A stretch of DNA of 64,000 nucleotides from Pseudoflavonifractor sp. MSJ-37 (GCF_018917965.1 NZ_JAHLPP010000001.1:992001-1056000), one strand, 5' to 3'; shown: positions 16,354 to 25,173, counted from the stretch's first letter. The notes: generated from the sequence alone by a model not told the origin. Numbers and translations: made by a program.

Positions 16354-17448
16354 ATGAAGAAGCGAGTCCTGATCGCCATGAGCGGCGGCGTCGATTCCAG
16401 TGTGGCCGCCTATCTGCTCCAGCAGCAGGGCTATGAGTGCATGGGCGTGACCATGCGGCTCTATGAGAACACCGACGTCGGCATCCCAAAGGGCCACACC
16501 TGCTGTAGTCTGGACGACGTGGAGGACGCCCGCTCGGTGGCCGCCCGGCTGGGCATCCCCTACTATGTGCTGGACTTCTCTCAGGAATTCCGTTCCGCTG
16601 TCATGGACAAGTTCGTCCGTACCTATGAGGCCGGCGGCACGCCCAACCCCTGCATCGACTGCAACCGGTATCTGAAATTTGGCCTCCTGCTCCAGCGGGC
16701 CCGGGAGCTGGGCTGCGACTTCATCGCCACTGGCCACTACGCGGTGATCGGCCGCCGGGAGGACGGCCGCTGGCTCCTCCGGGCTGGGGAAGAGGACGCC
16801 CGGGACCAGAGCTACGTCCTTTACTCCATGACGCAGGAGGAGCTGGCCCACACCCTCTTCCCTCTGGGCGAGCTGCCCAAAGCCAAGGTCCGGGCCATCG
16901 CGGAGGAGCAGGGCTTCTGCAACGCCCGGAAGCATGACAGTCAGGACATCTGCTTCGTCCCGGACGGGGACTATATGTCCTTCCTGGAGCGCTGGAACGG
17001 AAAGCCCTACCCCCACGGAGATCTGATCGATCAGGAGGGCAAGGTGCTGGGCCGCCACCGGGGCGCCGCTGCCTATACCATCGGTCAGCGCCGGGGACTT
17101 GGGCTGGCCATGCCCCATCCGGTCTATGTGTGTGGGAAGGATATGGCGGCCAACACCGTCACTGTGGGACCCTCCTCCGCGCTCTTCTCTCCCGCTCTGC
17201 TGGCAGATGACTGGAACTGGATCGTCCCGCCGCCGGAGGATGGGATCCTCCGGGGCGAGGCCCGGGTCCGCTATCATCAGGCGGTCCAGTCCGCCTCTGT
17301 CACGCGTTTGGAGGACGGTCAGGTCCGGCTGGACTTCGATGCTCCTCAGCGCGGGATCTCCCCTGGTCAGGCCGTGGTCCTCTACCAGGGCGACCTGGTC
17401 CTGGGCGGCGGCACGATCCTCCGGGCCCTGCCGGAGCACGACGGCTGA
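16354..17448 (+). CDS. mnmA: tRNA-specific 2-thiouridylase MnmA
   Basis: A 364-residue enzyme that 2-thiolates the wobble uridine of Glu, Gln and Lys tRNAs. The ATP PP-loop is SGGVDSS near residue 10; the two catalytic cysteines lie in NPCIDCNRYLKFG and DICFVPDGDY. The central and C-terminal β domains are complete. AGGAGGG precedes the ATG. Sulfur likely comes from the adjacent IscS. Ends in a strong terminator. Confidence 0.96.
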   Translation: MKKRVLIAMSGGVDSSVAAYLLQQQGYECMGVTMRLYENTDVGIPKGHTCCSLDDVEDARSVAARLGIPYYVLDFSQEFRSAVMDKFVRTYEAGGTPNPCIDCNRYLKFGLLLQRARELGCDFIATGHYAVIGRREDGRWLLRAGEEDARDQSYVLYSMTQEELAHTLFPLGELPKAKVRAIAEEQGFCNARKHDSQDICFVPDGDYMSFLERWNGKPYPHGDLIDQEGKVLGRHRGAAAYTIGQRRGLGLAMPHPVYVCGKDMAANTVTVGPSSALFSPALLADDWNWIVPPPEDGILRGEARVRYHQAVQSASVTRLEDGQVRLDFDAPQRGISPGQAVVLYQGDLVLGGGTILRALPEHDG

Positions 17449-17455
17449 CAGGCAG

Positions 17456-17513
17456 TCAAAAACGATACCGCGTCCGGGAGGAACGTTCCACCTCGGACGC
17501 GGTATCGTTTTTT
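17456..17513. terminator. Bidirectional terminator between mnmA and perR
   Basis: A 16-bp perfect stem (17461-17476 with 17494-17509) is flanked by an A-run on the left and a T-run on the right, serving both converging genes. Confidence 0.92.
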
Positions 17514-17909
17514 CTAGGACGATCTCGTTTCTTCCTTACGGCACTTGACGCACACGCCCCGGCAGAGCACCTCGTGGACCCGGATCTGGTGGCCGCTGGC
17601 CTCCTCCGCTGCCCGGTCGATGTCCTTCTCATAGGGCAGGTCGATATCATAGACCGCGCCGCACCGGTCGCACCGGAAGTGTGGATGCGGCGTGATATTG
17701 GCATCGTACCGCTCCACCGGAAAGGCCATCCGGGCGATCCGTCCGTCATCAGCCAGCAGCTTCAGGTTCCGATAGACCGTCCCAAGGCTCAGAGAGGGGT
17801 TCTCCGGCTTGAGCCAGTGATAGACCATCTCCGCCGTTGGATGCTCCGTCGTGTGGATCAGGGTCTCATAGATGAGTTCCCGCTGTCGGGAATAACGCTT
17901 GCTGTTCAT
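17514..17909 (-). CDS. Fur family regulator, PerR-like
   Basis: A 131-residue metal-dependent repressor. It has a winged-helix N-terminus (SLSLGTVYRNLKLLADDG), the His-rich metal/peroxide site HPHFRCDRCGAVYD and a second zinc pair CRGVCVKC. Spacing is closest to PerR, the peroxide sensor, but Fur or Zur cannot be ruled out. ATG 17909 has AAAGGAGG upstream; longer starts are possible but lie upstream of its promoter. A 15-bp palindrome at its transcription start suggests autoregulation. Confidence 0.85.
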   Translation of the reverse strand: MNSKRYSRQRELIYETLIHTTEHPTAEMVYHWLKPENPSLSLGTVYRNLKLLADDGRIARMAFPVERYDANITPHPHFRCDRCGAVYDIDLPYEKDIDRAAEEASGHQIRVHEVLCRGVCVKCRKEETRSS

Positions 17910-17928
17910 CGAGGCCCTCCTTTCAAAC

Positions 17929-17943
17929 CAGTAATCATTACTG
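17929..17943 (-). promoter_or_regulatory. Per/Fur-box-like operator
   Basis: CAGTAATCATTACTG is a perfect 7-1-7 inverted repeat, the geometry of the Per box TTATAATNATTATAA. It sits at the expected transcription start of the Fur-family gene. Confidence 0.75.
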
Positions 17944-17948
17944 TTATC

Positions 17949-17977
17949 ATGATACCATAAGTTTGGCCGGACCGCAA
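17949..17977 (-). promoter_or_regulatory. Promoter of the PerR-like gene
   Basis: Minus-strand TTGCGG (17972-17977) and TATCAT (17949-17954), 17-bp spacer, directly upstream of the palindromic operator. Confidence 0.7.
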
Positions 17978-18081
17978 GTGCCAGATCCTGCTTTTTGCGG
18001 TATGTCCCGCTGTTTTCCCGGGCATACTGGGACCGAATGGCTATGATCCATCCAAACTCGATCACAGGAGGTCTCTGTCCT

Positions 18082-18429
18082 ATGAAACGGATCCTGACGA
18101 TCCTTGCTCTAGCGCTGGCGCTGACCGCCGCCGGCTGTTCCGGCCGGCGGACCGAGCCCACGCCGACTCAGCGGCCCAGTACGTCTGTACTGCCTACGCC
18201 GACCCTGAGCCCCAGCCCGAAGCCCTCCGCCGCACCCAAAGCATCGGACCATCCAGGGACGGACGCGGCGAAGGACGTGGGCGACGCCGCCAAAAACGCC
18301 ATGGACAAAGCCGGCGATGCCGCGAAAGACGTTGGCGACGGCATGATGGATGCCGGGAAAGATATGGCAGACGGCATGGGCGACGCCGCGAAGGATATCG
18401 CCGACGGCATCAAAAACGCTGTCCGATGA
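18082..18429 (+). CDS. Lipoprotein with 11-residue amphipathic repeats
   Basis: A 115-residue predicted lipoprotein. Residues 1-20 are a signal peptide ending in the lipobox LTAAGC. Next comes a Pro/Thr/Ser-rich linker with PTPT and SPSP repeats, then about five 11-residue units of the type D-[VMI]-[AG]-D-G-[MI]-x-x-A-[AG]-K, rich in Ala, Gly, Asp and Lys. This would form a long amphipathic helix like LEA or apolipoprotein repeats, perhaps lying on the membrane or cell wall. ATG 18082 has AGGAGG 9 bases upstream. Function unknown. Ends in a strong terminator. Confidence 0.75.
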   Translation: MKRILTILALALALTAAGCSGRRTEPTPTQRPSTSVLPTPTLSPSPKPSAAPKASDHPGTDAAKDVGDAAKNAMDKAGDAAKDVGDGMMDAGKDMADGMGDAAKDIADGIKNAVR

Positions 18430-18434
18430 CCCCC

Positions 18435-18475
18435 CAAAAAAGACCGGACCTCTCTGAACGAGGTCCGGTCTTTTT
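18435..18475. terminator. Terminator between repeat lipoprotein and tsaD
   Basis: A stem of at least 11 bp (GACCGGACCTC around 18442-18452 with its complement at 18460-18470) has an A-run before it and a T-run after it, so it works in both directions. Confidence 0.9.
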
Positions 18476-18479
18476 CCAT

Positions 18480-19490
18480 TCAGCCCAGGCTGATATCCCG
18501 GGTGGCATAGGCGTTCAGCTCCATACCGGCCCGCTTTCCCGCCAGATATTCGTAGTAGCCCTGGCAGCCGATCATCGCGCCGTTGTCCCCGCACAGGGAC
18601 AGGGCGGGCAGATAGAGCCGATCTCCGCTCCTGGCGCAGGCCGCTTTCAGGTCGGCCCGGATCCGGCTGTTCGCCGCCACACCGCCAGCGATGGCGATCT
18701 TGCCATAGCCCTTCTGCCGGGCCGCCATCATGGTCCGCGGGACCAGCGTGTCGCTGACCGCCGCGCCGAAGGAGGCCGCCAGTCCGGGCAGATCCAGCTC
18801 CTCCCCCTTCTGCCGGGCATTGTGGGCCAGATTGACCACCGCCGTCTTGAGACCGGAGAAGGACATATCCAGCGGCGCATCCGCCACATGGGCCCGGGGC
18901 AGATCATAGGCCTTGTCATCTCCCCCCTGAGCCAGCTTGTCCATCGGTGCGCCGCCAGGGTAGCCGATGCCCAGCACCCGGGCGGCCTTGTCGAAGCACT
19001 CCCCCGCCGCGTCGTCCCGGGTGGCCCCCAGGATCTCCATATCAGTATAGGTCTTGACATCCACGATCATGGTGTTTCCACCGGACACGCAGAGGCACAC
19101 GAAGGGTGGCTCCAGATCAGGATGGGTGATGTAGTTGGCCGCGATGTGGCCCCGCACATGGTGGACCGGTACCAGAGGCTTCCCCAGCGCGAAGGCCGCC
19201 GCCTTGGCGAAGTTCACCCCCACCAGCACCGCCCCGATCAGGCCGGGAGCATAGGTCACAGCCACCGCGTCGATGTCCCCCCGGCCCATGCCCGCTTCTG
19301 TCAAAGCCCGGTCCGCCAGAGCGGCGATGGCCTCCACATGCTTGCGGGAAGCGATCTCCGGCACCACGCCGCCATAGAGGGCATGCATATCGGCCTGAGA
19401 GGCGATCGCATCGGAGCGGACCGTCCGCCCGTCGGTCACTACCGCAACGGCAGTCTCGTCGCAGGAGGATTCTACAGCCAGGATGTTCAT
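18480..19490 (-). CDS. tsaD: tRNA threonylcarbamoyladenosine synthase subunit TsaD
   Basis: A 336-residue ASKHA-fold enzyme that transfers the threonylcarbamoyl group to A37 of ANN-decoding tRNAs. It begins MNILAVESSCDETAVAVV and carries the metal-binding H-x3-H in PVHHVRGHIAAN and the nucleotide loop CVSGGNTMIVD. Its partners TsaB and TsaE are not next to it; instead two GNAT genes precede it in the operon. Start overlaps the upstream gene by 4 bases. Confidence 0.95.
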   Translation of the reverse strand: MNILAVESSCDETAVAVVTDGRTVRSDAIASQADMHALYGGVVPEIASRKHVEAIAALADRALTEAGMGRGDIDAVAVTYAPGLIGAVLVGVNFAKAAAFALGKPLVPVHHVRGHIAANYITHPDLEPPFVCLCVSGGNTMIVDVKTYTDMEILGATRDDAAGECFDKAARVLGIGYPGGAPMDKLAQGGDDKAYDLPRAHVADAPLDMSFSGLKTAVVNLAHNARQKGEELDLPGLAASFGAAVSDTLVPRTMMAARQKGYGKIAIAGGVAANSRIRADLKAACARSGDRLYLPALSLCGDNGAMIGCQGYYEYLAGKRAGMELNAYATRDISLG

Positions 19491-20101
19491 GATGTCTCCT
19501 CTTCCTTTCTCTCCGGGCGTCTGCCGCCCGGTCCGGCAGGGGCCGGGATCTGGACATAGCGCCGGTACAGCCCCACCGGGAGCCGGGTCTGATAGAAGGC
19601 CCGGTGGGCGGCCATCACTGCCGCCTCATCGGCCTCGCCCCGGACCAGCATGGTGTAACGGACCGTGAAGAGCTGGGCCTGATAGTCCAGCAGGCGGAAA
19701 CCGCGGTGCAGATAGAAGCCCAGCCGTCGCTCCCGCCGGGCCCGCTCTTCCGGGCTCCGGGCGGTCTCCGGCGCCTCCGCCTCTACGACGAGCGCACGTC
19801 CGGCATAGCGCTCCGCCAGCAGATCCAGCATCGCTCCGCCCACGCCCTCGCCCCGCTTGTGGGCACAGACTGCCAGATAGTCCAGCAGGACATCGTCTCC
19901 GATCGGGCAGGACAGGGCATAGCCCATCAAGGCCCCGCTCCGCCAAAGGCCCACCGGGTCGCAGAGCCCTGCCTCCACCATGGCCCGGATCGTCCTCAGG
20001 GGCTTGCGCTCCGCCCGTGGGAAGGCCTCTGTCATCTCGCTCCGGTAGACCAGGCGCAGGCTTCGCCGGCTCAGGGGACAGAGCTCCAGTCCGGAGCTCA
20101 T
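19487..20101 (-). CDS. GNAT family N-acetyltransferase
   Basis: A 204-residue acetyltransferase. The acetyl-CoA loop region is seen in LDYLAVCAHKRGEGVGGAMLDLLAERY and the C-terminal β-strand in RRLGFYLHRGFRLLDYQA. The substrate is unknown. ATG 20101 overlaps the rimI stop (ATGA) and is preferred over a GTG at 20110. The position between rimI and tsaD is where tsaB is often found in other bacteria, but this protein is not a TsaB. Confidence 0.8.
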   Translation of the reverse strand: MSSGLELCPLSRRSLRLVYRSEMTEAFPRAERKPLRTIRAMVEAGLCDPVGLWRSGALMGYALSCPIGDDVLLDYLAVCAHKRGEGVGGAMLDLLAERYAGRALVVEAEAPETARSPEERARRERRLGFYLHRGFRLLDYQAQLFTVRYTMLVRGEADEAAVMAAHRAFYQTRLPVGLYRRYVQIPAPAGPGGRRPERKEEETS

Positions 20102-20544
20102 CGATCCCACTCCCGGGTCATGAGGATCGCGTCCTCCTTGGGATCGTCGTAATAGCCCTTCCGGCGGCCCGTCTCATAGAAGCCGTGCTTCTCATAGAGA
20201 GACACGGCGGGCAGGTTGCTCTCCCGGACCTCCAGGGTCAGGAAGGCCAGCTTCTCCGCGCCGAAGCGGGTGAACGTGTCGATCAGAGCGTCCGCGATGC
20301 CCTGCCGGCGGCAGGCCGGGTCCACCGCCACGTTGTCGATATAGCCCTCATCCAGGACCACATGGAGCCCCGCGTAGCCCAGCACCTCCCCTTCCGGGCC
20401 CTCGGCCACGAGGAAGCAGGCGCTGTCGTTGTACAGCTCCTCCTCCAGCATGGCCTCGCTCCAGGGATGAGAGAAGCAGGTCCGCTCCAGGGCGGCGATC
20501 CCCGCCAGATGGCTCCGGTCCATGGGCACCAAACGATAGTCCAT
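20098..20544 (-). CDS. rimI: Ribosomal protein S18-alanine N-acetyltransferase
   Basis: A 148-residue GNAT protein. IDNVAVDPACRRQGIADALIDTF is the acetyl-CoA binding motif A, and FLTLEVRESNLPAVSLYEKHGF is the RimI-type motif B. RimI acetylates the N-terminal alanine of S18 and is often encoded beside tsaD, as here. AAGGAGG precedes ATG 20544. It follows polA by 17 bases. Confidence 0.9.
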   Translation of the reverse strand: MDYRLVPMDRSHLAGIAALERTCFSHPWSEAMLEEELYNDSACFLVAEGPEGEVLGYAGLHVVLDEGYIDNVAVDPACRRQGIADALIDTFTRFGAEKLAFLTLEVRESNLPAVSLYEKHGFYETGRRKGYYDDPKEDAILMTREWDR

Positions 20545-20561
20545 GACGATCCTCCTTGATA

Positions 20562-23210
20562 TCAATGTGCTTCCGCCCAGCTCCTGCCGGCGTGGGCGTC
20601 GGCAGTGAGGGGCACAGAGAGGGACACGACGCCTTCCATGGTCTCTTTCAGAAGGGCCTGCACCCGCTGGCTCTCCTCCTCCGGGCACTCCACGATCAGC
20701 TCATCGTGGACCTGGAGGACGAGACGCCCCCGGAAGCCCTCGCTCCGCAGACGGCGGTCCACCTGGATCATGGCCAGCTTGATGATGTCGGCGGCGGTGC
20801 CCTGGATGGGCATATTGAGGGCCACCCGCTCGCCGAAGGAGCGCAGATTGAAGTTGGAGGACTTCAGCTCCGGCAGCCAGCGGCGGCGGCCCATGAGGGT
20901 AGAGACCCAGCCGTCCTTCTTCGCCCGCTCCACGATGTCAGTCATATAAGCCCGGACGCCGGAATATCGTTCAAAGTACCGCTCCATATAGGCCTTGGCC
21001 TCAGCGTTGGTGACTCCGATGTCCTGGGCCAGCGAGAAGGCCGAGATGCCGTACACGATGCCGAAATTCACGGCCTTGGCGGCGGAGCGCATCTGCTTCG
21101 TCACCAGTTCCGGCGGCACACCGAACACCTGTCCGGCGGTGATGGTGTGGATGTCCTCCCCGCTTCGGAACGCGGCGATCATATGCTCGTCTCCGGCGAT
21201 ATGGGCCAGAAGCCGCAGCTCGATCTGAGAGTAGTCCGCGTCCACCAGCACGTTCCCTGGACCGGGCACGAACATCTTCCGCAGCTCGGCTCCCAGCTCC
21301 GTCCGCACGGGGATGTTCTGGAGATTGGGTTCCGTGGAGGAGAGCCGCCCTGTGGCGGTGACCGTGTTCTGGAAGGACGTATGGATCCGCCCGTCCGGCG
21401 CGATCACCTTGGTCAGCCCCTCTACATAGGTGGAGGAGAGCTTGGTGTACTGCCGGTACTCCAGCACGTCGTCCACGATGGGGGTTCCCCGGAGCTTCTC
21501 CAGCACGTCCGCGCTGGTGGAATAGCCGGTCTTGGTCTTTTTCACCGGTGGCAGGCCCAGCTTCTCGAACAGGATGTGCCCCAGCTGCTTGGGGGACAGG
21601 ATGTTGAAGGTCTCCTCCGCCTCGATATAGATCCGCTCCTGGACCTCGCCGATCCGATCGTTCAGCATCTGGCCAAAGGCCGACAGGGCTTTCCGGTCCA
21701 CCAGCACGCCCGCCCGCTCCATCCGGGCCAGCACCGGGCACAGGGGAAGCTCCACGCCGTAGTAGAGCCGATCCATGTCCAACTCGGTCAGCTTGTCCTT
21801 CTCCCGCTGATAGAGGGCCTCCACCAGCGCGGTGTGGCTCGTCCACGCCCCCAGTGGAACGGACAGGTCGGCCAGCGGGCTGAAGGCATCAGGATCTTGA
21901 TAGAGAGCGGCCTTGGGAGCCTCGAATTTGAACCAGCTCATGGCCAGCTTCTCCAGCTCATAGCTCCCGTCCGTGGGCGCGAGCAGATAGGCGGCCAGCG
22001 CTGTATCGAACTGGAAGCCGCCGAAGTCCACATCTTCCCCCATCAGATAGTTCATCAGGGGCTTGCAGTCATGTGTGACCTTGTGGATCTCCGGGGCGAA
22101 GAAGCCCTTCAGGAATTCGCCATAGCATTCCAGGCGGCTGGACAGGAACACCGCTGCCCTGCCGCTGCCCTCCTCACCGAACTCCACGCACACGCCCTCC
22201 AGGTCGGGCAGGGCCAGGAACGACACATGGTCCCGGTCGCGGAACCGATCCAGCAGTTCTTCCATGCGTCCGCGGTCTTCCACGAGCTCGCTCTCGCAGG
22301 TACAGGAGAAGCCGTCCGTCCGTTCCACTGCCCCATGGCCGGACAGGCCCAGCTTGTCGATCAGCTTGGCAAATTCCAGCTTGAGGAACAGGTCATAGAG
22401 GGCCTGCTCATCCGGCGGACGGCGCAGGGCCTGCTCCGGGTCGAAGTCGATGGGGGCCTCACACCGGATCGTGGCCAGATCGTAGGACATCCGGGCCTGC
22501 TCCTCCCCCTCGCCCAGCTTCTTGAGCACGTTGGGCTTGGCCTCCACGGCGGACAGGTCGGCATAGATGGCGTCGATGGACCCATACCGTTGGATCAGGT
22601 CCATGGCGGTCTTTTCTCCGATGCCTTTCACGCCGGGGATATTGTCGCTGGAGTCTCCCATCAGGGCCTTCAGGTCGATGATGTGGATCGGGTCGAAGCC
22701 GTACTCCTCCCGGAACGACTCCGGTGTCATGTCCCTCGTGGTGGTCTGGCCCATGCGGGTGGTGACCAGCTTCACCCGGGTCCGGTCCGTCACCAGCTGG
22801 AGAGAGTCCTTGTCGCCGGTGACGATTACCGTATCCCATCCGGCGGCGGCATCCTTCCGGGCGATGGTGCCGATCAGATCGTCGGCCTCCCACCCGTCCA
22901 GCTCCCACCGGGAGATGTTCATGGCCTCCAGCACTTCTTTCAGGACAGGCATCTGGGCGGCCAGCTCATCCGGCATCCCCTTCCGCTGGGCCTTGTAGCC
23001 CTCATAGGCCAGGTGACGGAACGTGGGAGCCTTCCGGTCGAAGGTCACGCAGAGCGCGTCCGGCCCCTCCTCATCCAGCAGTTTGAACAGGATGGTGAGG
23101 AACCCGTACACCGCGTTGGTGGGCGTTCCGTCCTTGGTCGTGAGCATCCGCACCCCGTAAAAGGCCCGGTTGATGATGGAGTTGCCATCGATGACCATGA
23201 GTTTCTTCAT
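20562..23210 (-). CDS. polA: DNA polymerase I
   Basis: An 882-residue repair and replication polymerase. The N-terminal 290 residues are the 5'-3' exonuclease (LMVIDGNSIINRAFYG, GWEADDLIGTIA, GDSSDNIPGVKGIGEKTA). The middle domain lacks a clear D-x-E exonuclease motif, so proofreading is probably lost, as in many Firmicutes. Polymerase motif A is DADYSQIELR (about residue 656), motif B is KAVNFGIVYG, and motif C is QVHDEL (about 833). ATG 23210 follows CAGGAGG. First gene of the polA-rimI-GNAT-tsaD operon. Confidence 0.96.
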   Translation of the reverse strand: MKKLMVIDGNSIINRAFYGVRMLTTKDGTPTNAVYGFLTILFKLLDEEGPDALCVTFDRKAPTFRHLAYEGYKAQRKGMPDELAAQMPVLKEVLEAMNISRWELDGWEADDLIGTIARKDAAAGWDTVIVTGDKDSLQLVTDRTRVKLVTTRMGQTTTRDMTPESFREEYGFDPIHIIDLKALMGDSSDNIPGVKGIGEKTAMDLIQRYGSIDAIYADLSAVEAKPNVLKKLGEGEEQARMSYDLATIRCEAPIDFDPEQALRRPPDEQALYDLFLKLEFAKLIDKLGLSGHGAVERTDGFSCTCESELVEDRGRMEELLDRFRDRDHVSFLALPDLEGVCVEFGEEGSGRAAVFLSSRLECYGEFLKGFFAPEIHKVTHDCKPLMNYLMGEDVDFGGFQFDTALAAYLLAPTDGSYELEKLAMSWFKFEAPKAALYQDPDAFSPLADLSVPLGAWTSHTALVEALYQREKDKLTELDMDRLYYGVELPLCPVLARMERAGVLVDRKALSAFGQMLNDRIGEVQERIYIEAEETFNILSPKQLGHILFEKLGLPPVKKTKTGYSTSADVLEKLRGTPIVDDVLEYRQYTKLSSTYVEGLTKVIAPDGRIHTSFQNTVTATGRLSSTEPNLQNIPVRTELGAELRKMFVPGPGNVLVDADYSQIELRLLAHIAGDEHMIAAFRSGEDIHTITAGQVFGVPPELVTKQMRSAAKAVNFGIVYGISAFSLAQDIGVTNAEAKAYMERYFERYSGVRAYMTDIVERAKKDGWVSTLMGRRRWLPELKSSNFNLRSFGERVALNMPIQGTAADIIKLAMIQVDRRLRSEGFRGRLVLQVHDELIVECPEEESQRVQALLKETMEGVVSLSVPLTADAHAGRSWAEAH

Positions 23211-23294
23211 ATCGTGCCTCCTGTGTCTCTCCGCTGTTCCGCCCGCAGATGGGGCCCGGCTGGAAAAACAGATCGGTCCTTTCTGACAGACCGC

Positions 23295-23319
23295 GGCCGC
23301 AGACCTGTCGTCTGCGGCC
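23295..23319. terminator. Hairpin between DUF4364 gene and polA
   Basis: A 10-bp stem (23295-23304 with 23310-23319) and 5-base loop just after the DUF4364 stop. No T-run follows on either strand, so it may be only a partial terminator. Confidence 0.45.
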
Positions 23320-23325
23320 CGGTCC

Positions 23326-23865
23326 TCATTCGTCCTTCCCGTCCTCTTTGTCCAGCAGGGCGGCCAGGACCTCATTGTACACCCGCTCCGGCTTGGCCTG
23401 GAAGCCTCTGGACAGCCGGGCGGCCTGATCCTCATTGACGCAGAGGAGCTCGATCGTCATGATGTTGCCGCCCTCGTCATCCAGCGTCATCCGGGCCGTG
23501 AGGCTCCCGTCCTCCCGGGGGATGACCTCGGTGCGGACCTGGGCGTTCCGCCGCAGGATGCCGTTGACCCGGGCCAGGTCGGTGTTGCACTTGTGCTTCA
23601 CGGAATAGGGCAGCTCGCTCTCACAGGCCTCGCCGTTCTGGCGGCCCTTGTCCGTGATGGCGTAGAGCCCCTCCTCCAGAGTCAGATGCCCCGTGTCCAC
23701 CAGCTCGGCCACTGCCTCGGCGAAGTCGAAATAATCCACGCCCTCGTCACACATGGTCAGCTCGGTCAGCGTCGGGAAGTCGATGGGAGAGGCCACCCGT
23801 GCCATGATATACAGCACCAGGAATTTGATCTCCATCTTGTTGCGGATGAATCCTAAACGGCTCAT
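23326..23865 (-). CDS. DUF4364 family winged-helix protein
   Basis: A 179-residue protein of the DUF4364 family, found across Clostridia and thought to be a PadR/MarR-like winged-helix regulator. The N-terminal half (KFLVLYIMARVASPIDFPTLTELTM, HLTLEEGLYAITDKGR) has helix-turn-helix character, and the second half is a β-rich domain of unknown ligand. ATG 23865 is preceded by GGTGG. It has its own promoter and lies upstream of polA, from which it is separated by about 115 bases. Confidence 0.8.
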   Translation of the reverse strand: MSRLGFIRNKMEIKFLVLYIMARVASPIDFPTLTELTMCDEGVDYFDFAEAVAELVDTGHLTLEEGLYAITDKGRQNGEACESELPYSVKHKCNTDLARVNGILRRNAQVRTEVIPREDGSLTARMTLDDEGGNIMTIELLCVNEDQAARLSRGFQAKPERVYNEVLAALLDKEDGKDE

Positions 23866-23930
23866 AGGAGGGCCACCTTTCTCCACGGGGCAGTTCCACC
23901 GCCCGTCCAAAGCTATCATAAGCAGACTTT

Positions 23931-23959
23931 ATTATAAGGTATTTTGCCCCGCTTGGCAA
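23931..23959 (-). promoter_or_regulatory. Promoter of DUF4364 gene
   Basis: Minus-strand TTGCCA (23954-23959) and TATAAT (23931-23936), 17-bp spacer; divergent from the next promoter. Confidence 0.78.
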
Positions 23960-23972
23960 CCCCGGCCCTTCC

Positions 23973-24001
23973 TTGACATCCGTCTGCCGCGGGGGTATCA
24001 T
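23973..24001 (+). promoter_or_regulatory. Promoter of DUF3048 gene
   Basis: TTGACA at 23973-23978 and TATCAT at 23996-24001, 17-bp spacer. Confidence 0.75.
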
Positions 24002-24049
24002 GGGACCATCGGATCATGTCGGAACATCAGGAAAGAGAGGACTTCTACC

Positions 24050-25153
24050 ATGGATCAGAACAAACTCTCCCTCTGCTGCCTCGCCCTCGTCCTAGGGCTG
24101 TCCGCCTGCGGCCGGACGGCCTCTGGACCCTCCCCCGCCCCGGAACATTCCGTTCCGGTGTCCACGCCCGCTCCGGCCGCTCCCACGCCCACCCCGGAGC
24201 CGGTCTATACCGGCCCGGTGAACATGCTCACCGGGCTCCCCATCTCGGAAGAGTACGCCGACCGTCGGCCGGTGGCGGTCATGCTCAACAATCTGAAGCG
24301 GGCCCTCCCTCAGCTGGGCGTGGCCGATGCCGACATCATCTACGAATGTCTGGCCGAGGGCGGCATCACCCGGATGCTTGGGGTCTATCAGGATCCCAGT
24401 CAGGCGGGCTCCATCGGCTCGATCCGCTCCTCCCGGCCTTACTATCTGGAGCTGGCTCTGGGGCACGACGCAGTGTACATCCACGCCGGTGGCAGTCCCG
24501 ATGCATACGCCAAGATCAAGTCCTGGGGCGTCACCGCTCTGGACGGAGTGAACGGCCCCTACTGCGGCTCCTCTCCCGGCTCGAACCTCATGTGGCGGGA
24601 CAGCTCCCGCCGGAAGAATATGGGCTATGAACACAGCGTCATCACCACCGGCGCCACGATCGCCGAAATGTTCCAGGGATATTCCTTCCGCAAAGACCAT
24701 GAGAGCGGCTACACCTATGCGATGTCCTTCGCCGAGGACGGGACGCCGGAGGACGGCGTCACCGCCGATACGGTCACGGTACCCTTCTCCAATGTCAAGA
24801 CCGGCGTGTTCACCTATGATGCGGACAGCGGGACCTATCTGGTCAGTGAATATGGCCAGCCCTATGTGGACGGGAACACCGGCAATCAGGTGGGCGTCAC
24901 CAATGTACTGGTCCTCAAGACCCGGTGCTCTGCCATCTCCGGTGATGATAAGGGCCGAATCACCGTGGACCTGACCAGCGGCGGCACCGGCTATTTCGCC
25001 TGCGGCGGCAAGGCCGTGGAGATCCGCTGGAGCAAGGCCGGCCGGGACCGGCCGCTCCGCTATACCGACTCCTCCGGACAGCCCATCACCCTGGGCGCCG
25101 GCCACAGCTATGTGAGCATCGTCCCGCTGGACAGCGATGTCCAGATCCAGTGA
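24050..25153 (+). CDS. DUF3048 domain lipoprotein (YerB-like)
   Basis: A 367-residue predicted lipoprotein. The signal peptide ends in a lipobox LGLSACG, followed by a Pro/Thr/Ala linker and then the DUF3048 domain beginning NMLTGLPISEEYADRRPVAVMLNN. Typical motifs include IYECLAEGGITRMLGVY, GSIGSIRSSRPYYLELA and YIHAGGSPDAYAKI. Homologues such as B. subtilis YerB are membrane-anchored cell-surface proteins of unknown function. ATG 24050 follows GAGAGG. Monocistronic, with its own promoter and terminator. Confidence 0.9.
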   Translation: MDQNKLSLCCLALVLGLSACGRTASGPSPAPEHSVPVSTPAPAAPTPTPEPVYTGPVNMLTGLPISEEYADRRPVAVMLNNLKRALPQLGVADADIIYECLAEGGITRMLGVYQDPSQAGSIGSIRSSRPYYLELALGHDAVYIHAGGSPDAYAKIKSWGVTALDGVNGPYCGSSPGSNLMWRDSSRRKNMGYEHSVITTGATIAEMFQGYSFRKDHESGYTYAMSFAEDGTPEDGVTADTVTVPFSNVKTGVFTYDADSGTYLVSEYGQPYVDGNTGNQVGVTNVLVLKTRCSAISGDDKGRITVDLTSGGTGYFACGGKAVEIRWSKAGRDRPLRYTDSSGQPITLGAGHSYVSIVPLDSDVQIQ

Positions 25154-25173
25154 GGCCGATACGGAGACCGCAA

